The position numbers were made by a program, and so were the translations under genes. Under the pieces are notes generated by a model. The model was given only the letters and a program-made list of their open reading frames with translations, was not told where the DNA came from and made no database searches. 64,000 nucleotides of DNA, taken from positions 2,070,001-2,134,000 of the forward strand of contig NZ_CP123622.1 of assembly GCF_029873255.1 (NCBI RefSeq). The letters are read 5' to 3'. Below are positions 1 to 8,445 of this stretch, one piece after another. The stretch is from Pigmentibacter sp. JX0631 (GTDB taxonomy: Bacteria > Bdellovibrionota_B > Oligoflexia > Silvanigrellales > Silvanigrellaceae). Every line of letters begins with the position of its first letter. The first letter of the stretch is position 1.

Positions 1-72
1 GAGTTGATAAGAGCTTATGAATCTCCATTTCCAATATACATTCCACCTCACAGAAGAGGTAAAAACCATTAA
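1..72 (+). CDS. 3' end of an unidentified gene (partial)
   Basis: An open frame enters from the left edge and stops with TAA at 70-72. It encodes 23 residues ending in IYIPPHRRGKNH. The visible tail is too short to assign to a family. It could equally be an out-of-gene open frame, but no other frame fits this edge better. Confidence 0.4.
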   Translation, partial: ELIRAYESPFPIYIPPHRRGKNH

Positions 73-163
73 TTTTTAAGATTATTTCAATAATAAATTA
101 TTTGCATTAATAGATTTAATTATTGTAATTAATTTTTGGATAATATTTTGCATTATTATTTTA

Positions 164-808
164 TTAATTATCATAAAAAAATTCTAAATCATCTTCAATC
201 AATATGACTGACTTATCTGTTAATTTGTGATGAAATATCTTTTTTTCTTTGTAAAAATTAATAATTTTATTTATTCCGAAAGCTTCAGAATGTTCAGATT
301 TAAAATGCGGAACAATACAAAAAGAAGTAAGATTTAATCCATCCCAAATTATTTCATTTGAATACCCATTTGGAATTATATTAGGATCATCTGCAAATTC
401 TAGACCTTTTAATGAAGGTGTAACTACGCAAGCGCCAGCACTAAAGCCACCATATATAATATTTTTATTCGTAAGAAGATCAGGTAGAATTTGATCTAAT
501 CCACTTTCATAAAAGGCTCTTCTTAGAATAAAGGTATTCCCTCCTGTTACCCAAATTAAGCCGAAATTTAATAGCTTTAATTTTAGAGATTCAGGATTTT
601 TTTTAAAAAAGTTTCTTAAATCAAGTTCAGAGCAATTTAATCCTAAATTACTTAGAATTAATTTACATTCATTATAATATTTAGTTCTTTTATCACCAAG
701 GTGATCATTAGCATTAAGGATAATAGCAACATTTTTATTTACAGTTAGCATTTTTGAAAGTTTATGAACGGAATTACCAAAATGCATTGAAGATAAAAAA
801 AGATTCAT
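164..808 (-). CDS. Peptidase S51 (dipeptidase E-like) family protein
   Basis: This 214-residue protein belongs to the S51 serine peptidase family, which includes dipeptidase E (cleaves Asp-X dipeptides) and cyanophycinase. It has the glycine-rich VTGGNTF segment (about 88-94), the nucleophile elbow GFSAGA with the presumed catalytic Ser123, and a downstream VPHFKSEH segment where His168 is the likely triad histidine. No signal peptide is visible, so it is probably cytoplasmic. The ATG at 808 has an AGGTGA ribosome site at good spacing. It stands alone and is divergent from the helicase. The length matches dipeptidase E rather than the longer cyanophycinases. The exact substrate is not determined by sequence. 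Confidence 0.85.
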   Translation of the reverse strand: MNLFLSSMHFGNSVHKLSKMLTVNKNVAIILNANDHLGDKRTKYYNECKLILSNLGLNCSELDLRNFFKKNPESLKLKLLNFGLIWVTGGNTFILRRAFYESGLDQILPDLLTNKNIIYGGFSAGACVVTPSLKGLEFADDPNIIPNGYSNEIIWDGLNLTSFCIVPHFKSEHSEAFGINKIINFYKEKKIFHHKLTDKSVILIEDDLEFFYDN

Positions 809-1148
809 ATAAAAATCACCTATTTTTTAATTTTTTGAAGATACTAGTTTAGAATTTTTATTTAATGGAATAGAAATTTTACTAATTAACCCGCATTTTC
901 TGTTTTATTAATAGGAAAAAACAAGTTATGTATTTTTCTATTCTCAGAAATATTGCTCTACTATACTTTTTAAGTCAATTTCTTAGCTTCCTTTGAAATG
1001 CGAATAATGCATAAATAAGTTGACTAGAAATATAAGTAATAATAAGCCTGTACCTAGTCTGGCTGAACTGTTAGTTTATCTCTCAATTAAAGTGTCTAAC
1101 TTTTCTCGGTCCAATTGTTAAAATTCCCCTAAATAAAAGCATTTTACT
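809..1148. other. Intergenic region between divergent genes
   Basis: This is 340 bases of AT-rich DNA between the divergent S51 peptidase and helicase genes, so it must carry both promoters. A TTGACT hexamer at 1020-1025 and a TATACT at 962-967 occur, but neither has a convincing partner hexamer. No RNA gene, convincing open frame or strong inverted repeat was seen. Confidence 0.4.
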
Positions 1149-2549
1149 ATGATAAATATTGATAAGTATTTGAAATTAATGAACTTAACCAAGTTGACTG
1201 CAATTCAGGAAAAGTGCATAGAACCTATTTACAATGCAGAATCTGTTTTTGCCCTAGCTCCGACTGGTTCTGGTAAAACTATGGCGTTTCTCTTGCCGCT
1301 ATTATTAAAATTAGATACTTCGATACGCTCACCACAAGTTATCATTCTAGTTCCTACTAGAGAATTAGGTATGCAAATTGCCAATGTAGCTCAAAATATA
1401 GCTAATTGTTTGTTTGAAGCCGAGCAAAAAAATATCTTGATCCGTTCTGTTTTTGGGGGAACCGCAATTTCAGCTCAAATATTAGAAATGCAAAAAAATC
1501 CACATGTTATTATTGCCACTCCAGGAAGAATGATAGATTTATTGCAACGTGAATCTATAGAAACTAACCAGCTTAAAACCTTAATCTTAGATGAAGCTGA
1601 TATAATGGTTGGTATGGGTTTTGCAGATCAAATTGAAGAAATAGTAAATTACGTACCAAGTCATCTGCAAATTGGTTTTTTCTCAGCTACACAAAATGAG
1701 AAAATAACTGAGCTAGAAAAACTATTTTTAAGGAATGTGAAATTTGTTAAAATTGATTTAAGAGAAAAAATAGTTAGCAGTGATAAAAATTCAATTAAAC
1801 ACGAATATTTAGTTACAAAAAAAGATGAAAAAAAAGATAAACTAATTCAAATTTTGTCTGCAGAACATTTTAATAAAGGTATTATCTTTTGCCACACTCG
1901 AGAAACCGTGCAAAATTTAGTAACTGAAATGAAGCAACATGGTTTAAATATTGATGGTTTGACTGGTGAGTTGGGGCAAGTTCATAGAAACAGTATCATG
2001 CGCAATTTCAAAACTGGAAATTTAAAATTTCTGGTCGCAACAAATATTGCTGCCAGAGGCATTGATGTTTCTTTGCTGCCAATAGTAATTCATTTTGATA
2101 TCCCATACCAAAATGACGAGTATGTCCATCGATCTGGTAGAACAGGAAGAGCTGGGCATTCGGGTTTATCTCTCGCTCTCTGCGAAGAAAAAAATGTAAA
2201 TTACTATTTAAATATGATGAAAGAATTGCAATTAGATTGCTCAGAATTTAAAAAAGATAGCGTATTTAAAAAAATTCAAAAAGAAGAAATTAAGCAAGCA
2301 GAAAAAGTTAAAAATGATATTAAATTTATTAAAGTATTTATAAATAAAGGTAAAAGAGAAAAAATTAGACCTGTAGATATCGTTGGTTCATTTATTAAAG
2401 AACTTAATTTAGAAAAAGAAGATATAGGTAATATATTTATTTTTGATCATTTTACTCATGTTGAAATAAATTCTAAAAAATATTTAGAAAAAAGAGGGAT
2501 AAAAGTTAAAATAAAAAATATGTTAGCAAGTGTTACTATTGCTCGATAA
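1149..2549 (+). CDS. dbpA: DEAD-box RNA helicase, DbpA-like
   Basis: This 466-residue ATP-dependent RNA helicase has all the core motifs: APTGSGKT (37-44), PTRELG (69-74), TPGR (about 124-127), DEAD (148-151), SAT (179-181), ARGID and HRSGRTGRAG. The last ~75 residues look like the DbpA/YxiN C-terminal RNA-binding fold, which in DbpA recognises hairpin 92 of 23S rRNA. The overall length is close to E. coli DbpA (457). That supports a role in large-subunit assembly. CsdA/DeaD proteins carry a related domain but usually have longer tails, so the DbpA name is likely rather than certain. The gene is convergent with the YihY-family gene, and its last codons lie in a tandem duplication (see 2539-2628). 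Confidence 0.85.
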   Translation: MINIDKYLKLMNLTKLTAIQEKCIEPIYNAESVFALAPTGSGKTMAFLLPLLLKLDTSIRSPQVIILVPTRELGMQIANVAQNIANCLFEAEQKNILIRSVFGGTAISAQILEMQKNPHVIIATPGRMIDLLQRESIETNQLKTLILDEADIMVGMGFADQIEEIVNYVPSHLQIGFFSATQNEKITELEKLFLRNVKFVKIDLREKIVSSDKNSIKHEYLVTKKDEKKDKLIQILSAEHFNKGIIFCHTRETVQNLVTEMKQHGLNIDGLTGELGQVHRNSIMRNFKTGNLKFLVATNIAARGIDVSLLPIVIHFDIPYQNDEYVHRSGRTGRAGHSGLSLALCEEKNVNYYLNMMKELQLDCSEFKKDSVFKKIQKEEIKQAEKVKNDIKFIKVFINKGKREKIRPVDIVGSFIKELNLEKEDIGNIFIFDHFTHVEINSKKYLEKRGIKVKIKNMLASVTIAR

Positions 2550-2628
2550 GTTATCTAAATATTTCTCTATTTTCTTATATTTCTTGCTCGATAAATTATT
2601 TAAATATTTTTTCTATTTCTTTATATTC
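2539..2628. repeat. Imperfect 45-bp tandem duplication at convergent gene ends
   Basis: Bases 2539-2583 and 2584-2628 are near-identical direct copies, both beginning TTGCTCGATAA. The first copy holds the stop of the helicase (GCTCGATAA). The second holds the reverse-strand stop and last residues of the YihY-family gene. The duplication appears to have separated two gene ends that once abutted or overlapped. Confidence 0.7.
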
Positions 2629-3876
2629 TTTTGTAACAATAAAATTATCTTCTAAAATAACTTTACGCAAAAACTCAGGATTGTCTTTATCGTTCAAAAT
2701 AGAATGATAACTTGGTAAGTAATGAGGGTCCTTTAATTCGTTATCTGCTGAACAGATAATATTTTTATTTAATAAATATTGAAGACAATGCTCTAGTTCA
2801 ATGGCTTCAACTCCTGTAGAAGAAAGTAAAAATGATTCTGCAATAGGAGTGTTTTGGTGGCGGTAATAATTTCGAATAGTTCGATAAATTAATATACAAT
2901 CAAGGATAGATTTTATTGGAGAGAATTTTATTCTAAGTAATTCCTTAAAAAATATAATTTTTTGTGTAGCAATAGTAAAAGATGCGCCAATTAATATAAT
3001 AATCCATATTAATCTAATCCAAACAAAGAACAATACAGCAATTATGGCAACAGAACCATAAATATGACTTGAATCTGTAATTAAAGCCCTTTTTGCAAAA
3101 TATAAATTAACAATTTGAAGTATTTCAAAAAGAATATTAGATATGAAACCACCAACAAAAGCAGATCTTAAATTAACTTTTTTGCTTGGAATTATGTAAA
3201 AAATAAAAGCAAAAAATATCCATTGAAATGATAAACCAATGCATACCCTTAGAAAATGTAATATGTAACTATTTAAAAAATTGTTTTCTTGAATATTTAT
3301 AAGTTTTAGAAAAGTATCCGATTTAAGAGAAGCAAGAGTAAAAAAGAAAGGAGTTATTGTTAATATTAACCAACACTTAACTATTCTATTAAATAATTTA
3401 GATTTATTTTTAAATTCCATAATTTCATCTATATTATCTTCAATCTTTAAAACAAGTAATATTACAGTTATTAAAAAAGTAATAAATGAAATTACTCCTA
3501 GTTCTTTTAGCTTCAAATTATTTACTATTAAATTTAAATATTCAATTATTTCATTACCCGCACGATTACCAAAATGTTTTGTAATTGTTGGAGCGATAAA
3601 TTCATTTATGATTGTATTAAAACCTTGAAAAGCATGGATGAAGGAAAAAAGAATTGCAATTAAAGGAACAATTGACAATATTGATACATAAGTAAGCTGA
3701 GCGGATTTTTCAGAAAATTTTGAATTTTTAAGAATAAAATAAGATTCACGTAAAATAATTTCGAATTTTTTCAGCCAAAGTTTTTTATTAATCGAAAATA
3801 CTATTTCTCTCTGTTTTGGCCTTGTATTAAATTTTTTTATTTTTGAATTTAATTTGCTGAACCAATATTTAAACAA
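2596..3876 (-). CDS. YihY/virulence factor BrkB family membrane protein
   Basis: This 426-residue inner-membrane protein of the YihY/BrkB family was once mis-called ribonuclease BN. After a basic N-terminus (about 1-35) come several hydrophobic segments between about 65 and 315. The family-typical SAQLTYVSILSIVPL stretch is at about 58-72 and an FVWIRLIWIIILIGA stretch lies in the last membrane part. The C-terminal ~110 residues are soluble and look like the winged-helix-type tail seen in longer family members. The molecular function of the family is unsettled. It lies 39 bases downstream of the ferritin-like/ATP-grasp gene on the same strand and may be co-transcribed with it. Confidence 0.85.
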   Translation of the reverse strand: MFKYWFSKLNSKIKKFNTRPKQREIVFSINKKLWLKKFEIILRESYFILKNSKFSEKSAQLTYVSILSIVPLIAILFSFIHAFQGFNTIINEFIAPTITKHFGNRAGNEIIEYLNLIVNNLKLKELGVISFITFLITVILLVLKIEDNIDEIMEFKNKSKLFNRIVKCWLILTITPFFFTLASLKSDTFLKLINIQENNFLNSYILHFLRVCIGLSFQWIFFAFIFYIIPSKKVNLRSAFVGGFISNILFEILQIVNLYFAKRALITDSSHIYGSVAIIAVLFFVWIRLIWIIILIGASFTIATQKIIFFKELLRIKFSPIKSILDCILIYRTIRNYYRHQNTPIAESFLLSSTGVEAIELEHCLQYLLNKNIICSADNELKDPHYLPSYHSILNDKDNPEFLRKVILEDNFIVTKEYKEIEKIFK

Positions 3877-3915
3877 TTTATTACCCGCATTTAGATTAAT
3901 AAAACTTCTAGCGAA

Positions 3916-6078
3916 TTATATTATCTCCAATGAAGAAAATGTTGTAAAGTCATTTAGAACATTTTTACCTACTATAAGAACAGTTAGAACAGAAGTAGCT
4001 ATTGAAGGATCATTAGTAAAAACTATTCCTTCACGAATTAAAGGTTTTGCTTCTTCCGTTAATTTAATTGGATACCTTTTTTCAATTTCGGTAACAAATT
4101 CTGCAAGCGACTTGAATTGAGATTTTTTTAATATATCTGTAACCCGTAAGTGAACCCAAACAGCAAATGCTCCGGTTTGAATACGTTTGGAAATTTCAAG
4201 AGCAACTCTACCCATAGTATATCTTGGATTAATTTCTGATAAAAATTTTAATTTAAAACCGTATTCAGAATTGATATCTTCATAAAGAAAAGCATCAATA
4301 CCAAAAGGACCATAGAAATTATGTTTTACAAGTTTTTCACCCACTTTTTCAGATACAAATTTTAGTACATCTTCAATATTAGAAAAATCGGCATATTTTT
4401 TATATAAAAATTTTGTAACATTTTTAGGAAGATCATCAGTTTTTTTACCTACAATTGTTCCTTTATACTGACCTCTTAAATCAGTAATGAATCTTGTAGA
4501 GCCTAATGCAATATAGTTGCCATCTTCATTAATTTTTGCCTGGTATGATAAATCTACAACTTTATGATACCAAGGTTCTATGACAATCGAATTTTGTGTT
4601 TCTAGTATATTTAGTAGCCAGTTCTCTTCAGCAATTGTTAATTTAGTTTTTTCTACCCGCAGCATATTTTGCCCAGCACATCCAAGGGGGGCTTTCATAA
4701 CTACCTTAGAAAAGTTACAAGATTGCAGAAAATAATTGATAGCTTCTAGGCATTCGTTTTTTGAGTTGCAAATTCTTGGATTTAAATTAGACTCAGGTAA
4801 AATTTCTTGAATAGATATTAATTCTTTATAAATATAAGGATATAAATTAGCAGAAAAACTTTTGGAATATAATAACATAACATTCTTTTGAAATTCTGCA
4901 TTTGAAAAAATATTTTCATGAAAAAAATTCTTTTTAATTAATTTACTTTGCCATTTCGAGAAAAAAGAAATACTTTCAGGACTCCAACCCCATGGATTAA
5001 AATTACTAATATATTGATGATTAATATTTTCTTTTGGGAGTGATGATAATTCTTGGAATTCAGGAATAGGAAATCCGCATTTTTGGATATTTTGTAAAAA
5101 ATGAATTGATGGTTTATTTTTAAGCAGAACAATGTCATCATTAGCGGCTAAAAATTGGAGAAGTGAAGCGCAATCATTTTCTAAAGCTGTTACAGATTTA
5201 TTTGCTGTGAAACCTATTTTTTTTCTTGCTATTTCTTGTTCGCTAGCTGGATTAAAGAAAAATACATTTGGTGGCCGACCTTTTGATGAATTAAAAATAG
5301 ATAACTCTTTAATGAATAAACTTGACAAGCCAGCTTTTTCTCTTCCATAAATATCAAAAATAAGACCCTTTGCTCTTGCTGGGGTCAAAGGAAATTCAAG
5401 ATTTTTTTGATATTCTAACCAATCTGATTCTTTATTTTCTCTCCAACGATTAAACCAAGTGACTCCATGTTTTACATGTCCAATTTCTTCTTCATAAACT
5501 GTATTTAATATTTCAGCTGTTTTTATGTCGCTCACTTTTTCCATTAGATTTTTATAAAACAAGGCATAATCTAAATTTGCTTGTTCAAATGTCATGCTCA
5601 TTTTTACAACAAAATCCATTGGAGAAGTCATGTTAGATAAACAATTCCAAAAAAAATTGTTCACAGGAATTTCACCAAATGTAACATTAAGTTCATTCAT
5701 GCGTTGGATGTAAAGTTTCATATGTTTTTGTTCTTCTAGAATTGTGTTTGCAATTCCAAGACGAAAATTTTTTGGAGCATTAGGGAATTTTAATAGAACC
5801 AATGCCATAATTTCCATTGCAAGCAATTCATGATTTGCAAAAAAATGAAGAACGTATCCTCTTTGTTTTGCATCATTTAATTGTTGCTGATTTGGAAAAG
5901 GTATTTTTTTATTTATAGGATAGTCTTTAAAATTTAAATCTAATGATCTTCCAGGAGATTTAGGGGTAAGAATTGCACTGTATTCAATTGTATCAGTGAG
6001 AAAATTTGGTTCCAAAAGTTTGTCGCACCAAATATCCTTCCCAAATAAAATAATCTCAGCAAATTCCTTTAATTCCAT
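3916..6078 (-). CDS. Fused DUF455 ferritin-like / ATP-grasp protein
   Basis: The start chosen is the ATG at 6078, which has AGAGGA eight bases upstream. The longer frame from 6156 begins with TTG and has no good site. The product is 720 residues. Residues ~1-240 match the DUF455 ferritin-like fold, with a diiron-type set of acidic and His residues: HELLAMEIM (83-91), EEQKH (115-119), an EQ at ~165 and EEEIGHVKH (196-204). Residues ~400-690 look like an ATP-grasp ligase: VVMKAPLGCAGQNML with Lys462, FGIDAF, and SEINPRYTMGR from 614 carrying the Mg-binding Glu/Asn. ATP-grasp enzymes usually join a carboxylate to an amine. The substrate is unknown. The pairing suggests oxidation followed by ligation, which is inference. 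Confidence 0.75.
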   Translation of the reverse strand: MELKEFAEIILFGKDIWCDKLLEPNFLTDTIEYSAILTPKSPGRSLDLNFKDYPINKKIPFPNQQQLNDAKQRGYVLHFFANHELLAMEIMALVLLKFPNAPKNFRLGIANTILEEQKHMKLYIQRMNELNVTFGEIPVNNFFWNCLSNMTSPMDFVVKMSMTFEQANLDYALFYKNLMEKVSDIKTAEILNTVYEEEIGHVKHGVTWFNRWRENKESDWLEYQKNLEFPLTPARAKGLIFDIYGREKAGLSSLFIKELSIFNSSKGRPPNVFFFNPASEQEIARKKIGFTANKSVTALENDCASLLQFLAANDDIVLLKNKPSIHFLQNIQKCGFPIPEFQELSSLPKENINHQYISNFNPWGWSPESISFFSKWQSKLIKKNFFHENIFSNAEFQKNVMLLYSKSFSANLYPYIYKELISIQEILPESNLNPRICNSKNECLEAINYFLQSCNFSKVVMKAPLGCAGQNMLRVEKTKLTIAEENWLLNILETQNSIVIEPWYHKVVDLSYQAKINEDGNYIALGSTRFITDLRGQYKGTIVGKKTDDLPKNVTKFLYKKYADFSNIEDVLKFVSEKVGEKLVKHNFYGPFGIDAFLYEDINSEYGFKLKFLSEINPRYTMGRVALEISKRIQTGAFAVWVHLRVTDILKKSQFKSLAEFVTEIEKRYPIKLTEEAKPLIREGIVFTNDPSIATSVLTVLIVGKNVLNDFTTFSSLEII

Positions 6079-6241
6079 AAAATCAATCCTCTTTAACAGG
6101 CAGATATTGCTTATTCTGGAAAAGATTGCCGATTGTTTACACGACATTAAGAACAAACCTGCTTCGTATTTTTATGGCAAACTAGTCTCAAGAAGGCAAT
6201 AAAAAGTTTAATTTATCAATTAAAAATTGCAGGGTAGGCTA

Positions 6242-6997
6242 ATGGCTGAAAAAGATGAGAAAAAAGCTGAAGCAAAGAAAGAAGAAAAGCCAAAAGATCC
6301 TAATGAAAAGGAAGAGAAAAAAAGTCGATTGGCTCTATTTGCTGGAATTGGTGGTGTTTTGCTTGTGGCTCTTGGAGTAGGCGGCTTTTTTGTATTTAAG
6401 ACAATTTCAGGAAAGAAAAACACTGAATTAGCTGCTCAAGGTACTAGTCATGATGATCATGACAAGAAAGACTCAAAAGACGCTAAAGATGACCATGGGA
6501 AAAAGGACGAAAAGAAGGACGAAAAGAAGGACGAAAAGAAGGACGAAAAGAAGGACGAAAAGAAGGATGATCATGGAAAAAAGGATGAAAAGAAAGATGA
6601 TCATGGAAAGAAAGACGAAAAGAAAGATGATAAAAAAGATGATCCAAATAAAAAAGATGATGGAAAAAAAGAAGAACCAAAAGGAACAGCTAATTTCGGC
6701 GACACTTTTATGGTTCAGAGATTGGATTTAAACTTAGGAAACTCCATTGAAAATAGATTCATTAGAATTGCAATTGCAGTTGAATATCGAGGCGGTGAAA
6801 ATCAAGGATTCGAATTAAAAAAACGCGAAGCTCAAATTAAAGATATTGTTATTACAGCAGTAACAAGTAAAACCAGGTTAGTTCTTATCTCCGAAAATGG
6901 TAAAGAAAATCTTAGAAGAGAAATTCTAAATAGAATAAATGAAGTAACAGATAGGCCAGTTCAAAACGTATATTTCACCGAATTCTTTGTGGAGTAA
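6242..6997 (+). CDS. fliL: Flagellar basal-body-associated protein FliL
   Basis: FliL is a bitopic inner-membrane protein that encircles or supports the stator. A short charged cytoplasmic N-terminus is followed by one membrane helix (about residues 29-50), a long Lys/Asp-rich periplasmic linker (about 65-145), and a C-terminal FliL domain ending in VYFTEFFVE. The ATG at 6242 is preferred over the upstream TTG at 6227; a GGGTAGG stretch precedes it. At 251 residues it is longer than usual FliL because of the KKDE-type repeats. It is the first gene of the flagellar operon, with fliM starting three bases after its stop. Confidence 0.9.
   Translation: MAEKDEKKAEAKKEEKPKDPNEKEEKKSRLALFAGIGGVLLVALGVGGFFVFKTISGKKNTELAAQGTSHDDHDKKDSKDAKDDHGKKDEKKDEKKDEKKDEKKDEKKDDHGKKDEKKDDHGKKDEKKDDKKDDPNKKDDGKKEEPKGTANFGDTFMVQRLDLNLGNSIENRFIRIAIAVEYRGGENQGFELKKREAQIKDIVITAVTSKTRLVLISENGKENLRREILNRINEVTDRPVQNVYFTEFFVE
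6503..6640 (+). repeat. Lys/Asp-rich repeat array within fliL
   Basis: A 12-base unit (AAGGACGAAAAG, encoding KKDE) repeats five times almost perfectly from 6503. Degenerate copies follow, interspersed with DDHGKKDEKK units. The perfect copies are typical of a length-variable coding minisatellite and give a long, highly charged linker between the membrane helix and the FliL domain. Confidence 0.85.
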
Positions 6998-7000
6998 TGC

Positions 7001-7975
7001 ATGGATCAGGTATTAAGTCAGAATGAAGTCGACGCCTTATTAAATGCAGTTTCTGATGGAAGAAATGATAGCGATAGCGGACCAAAAGATGCTTCTGGTA
7101 TAGTTCATTACGATTTAGCAAATCAAGATAGAATTATTCGTGGGCGAATGCCAACGTTGGATATTATTCATGATCGTTTTATAAGACTATTTCGTATTTC
7201 ATTATCCGCAGCATTAAGAAAAGTAGCAAATATTGGTGTGAATAGTTCTGGACCAATTAAATTTGGCGAGTTTATGAATTCACTCCCTCTTCCTAGTTGT
7301 CTAAATATTTTAAGAATAGAACCTTTGCGTGGTTCTGCTGTAATGGTTATTGAAAGTAAGTTACTTTATGCATTAGTCGATAGTTTATTTGGTGGATCAG
7401 ACGTTCCTTACACAAAAATAGAAGGTAAAGACTTTACTCAAATAGAAATTAAAGTTGCCCGTCGTGTTGTTATGTCTGCTGTAGATGATCTTGAAAAAGC
7501 ATGGGCTCCTGTTTTCCCATTAAAAATAACTTATTCACGTACTGAAATTAATCCACAATTTGTAGCGATAGTTCCTCCAAGTGACGTAGTTATTTCTACC
7601 GCTTTTGACGTGGAGCTAGAAAAAATGAGTGGCTCAATAAAGCTTGTGTTTCCTTATTCAACTCTTGAACCAATTAAATCAAAACTAAGTGTTGGATTTC
7701 AAAATGAGCAATTAGAAGTAGATCATATTTGGATTAATAGAATTAAAACTCAACTTATGGGCACAAGTGTAAATATGATTTGTAATCTAGGAAATTGCTG
7801 GATCAATCTGCGAGATTTGATGGAATTAGGTAGAGGCGATGTTCTTATTTTAGATAGAGATGCTGATAAACCATTAGATATTATGATTGAAGGAATTCAT
7901 AAATTTCGTGGTGTTCCAGGAATAATAAGAGGTAATAAGGCAATTAAAATAACAGAAATAATTGGAGATTATTAA
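7001..7975 (+). CDS. fliM: Flagellar motor switch protein FliM
   Basis: FliM is the 324-residue C-ring switch protein that binds phospho-CheY and couples to FliN. The N-terminal LSQNEVDALL (5-14) matches the CheY-binding segment of FliM. The CheC-like middle domain and a C-terminal SpoA domain (about 245-320) follow. A GTGGAG site lies inside the end of fliL. The stop overlaps the fliN start by one base (TAATG), so the two switch proteins are translationally coupled. Confidence 0.95.
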   Translation: MDQVLSQNEVDALLNAVSDGRNDSDSGPKDASGIVHYDLANQDRIIRGRMPTLDIIHDRFIRLFRISLSAALRKVANIGVNSSGPIKFGEFMNSLPLPSCLNILRIEPLRGSAVMVIESKLLYALVDSLFGGSDVPYTKIEGKDFTQIEIKVARRVVMSAVDDLEKAWAPVFPLKITYSRTEINPQFVAIVPPSDVVISTAFDVELEKMSGSIKLVFPYSTLEPIKSKLSVGFQNEQLEVDHIWINRIKTQLMGTSVNMICNLGNCWINLRDLMELGRGDVLILDRDADKPLDIMIEGIHKFRGVPGIIRGNKAIKITEIIGDY

Positions 7976-8424
7976 TGGCTGATTTAAATGAAGGATTTCG
8001 ACCTGAAGATTTTGGTTTAGACGCTGGCGAAGAAGGAGATGCTGGAGCTGCTGCTGATGCGGCTGGAAGTGAAGCTTCGCCACCTGCTACAGCTGGTGGA
8101 GGATCTAATCCTCCAATGGCAAAAGATGACGATTCAATGAGAAATATTGATCTTTCTCGCATGAAAATGGTTTTAGATGTTCCACTTAAAGTAACAGTTG
8201 AGCTCGGTCGAACAAAACTTCTTGTAAATGACTTACTGCAATTAGGGCAAGGTTCGGTTATTGAATTAGATAAAATGGCAGGAGAGCCAATGGAAATTTA
8301 TGTCAATGACAAGCTTGTTGCAATGGGAGAAGTTGTCGTTGTTAATGAGAAATTTGGGGTACGTTTAACCGATGTCATGAGTGGTGTTGGAATGGATGAG
8401 GCTCATTCCGGTGAAAGTGTTTAA
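7975..8424 (+). CDS. fliN: Flagellar motor switch protein FliN
   Basis: This 149-residue SpoA-family C-ring protein has a conserved core at about residues 63-140, including LDVPLKVTVELGR and the GSVIELDKMAGEP turn. The first ~60 residues form an Ala/Gly/Asp-rich, probably disordered tail, common in longer FliN forms. The start overlaps the fliM stop. The partner is FliM, with which it forms the switch complex and the docking site for export substrates. Confidence 0.93.
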   Translation: MADLNEGFRPEDFGLDAGEEGDAGAAADAAGSEASPPATAGGGSNPPMAKDDDSMRNIDLSRMKMVLDVPLKVTVELGRTKLLVNDLLQLGQGSVIELDKMAGEPMEIYVNDKLVAMGEVVVVNEKFGVRLTDVMSGVGMDEAHSGESV

Positions 8425-8445
8425 ATTTTGAAAGAGGTATAAATT

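Noticed and set aside
3854-4120. Plus-strand frame at 3854-4120
   Set aside because: It runs antisense to the end of the ferritin-like/ATP-grasp gene and has no family features.
6450-6731. Lys/Met/Arg-rich frame inside fliL
   Set aside because: It is a shifted reading of the KKDE repeat region of fliL.
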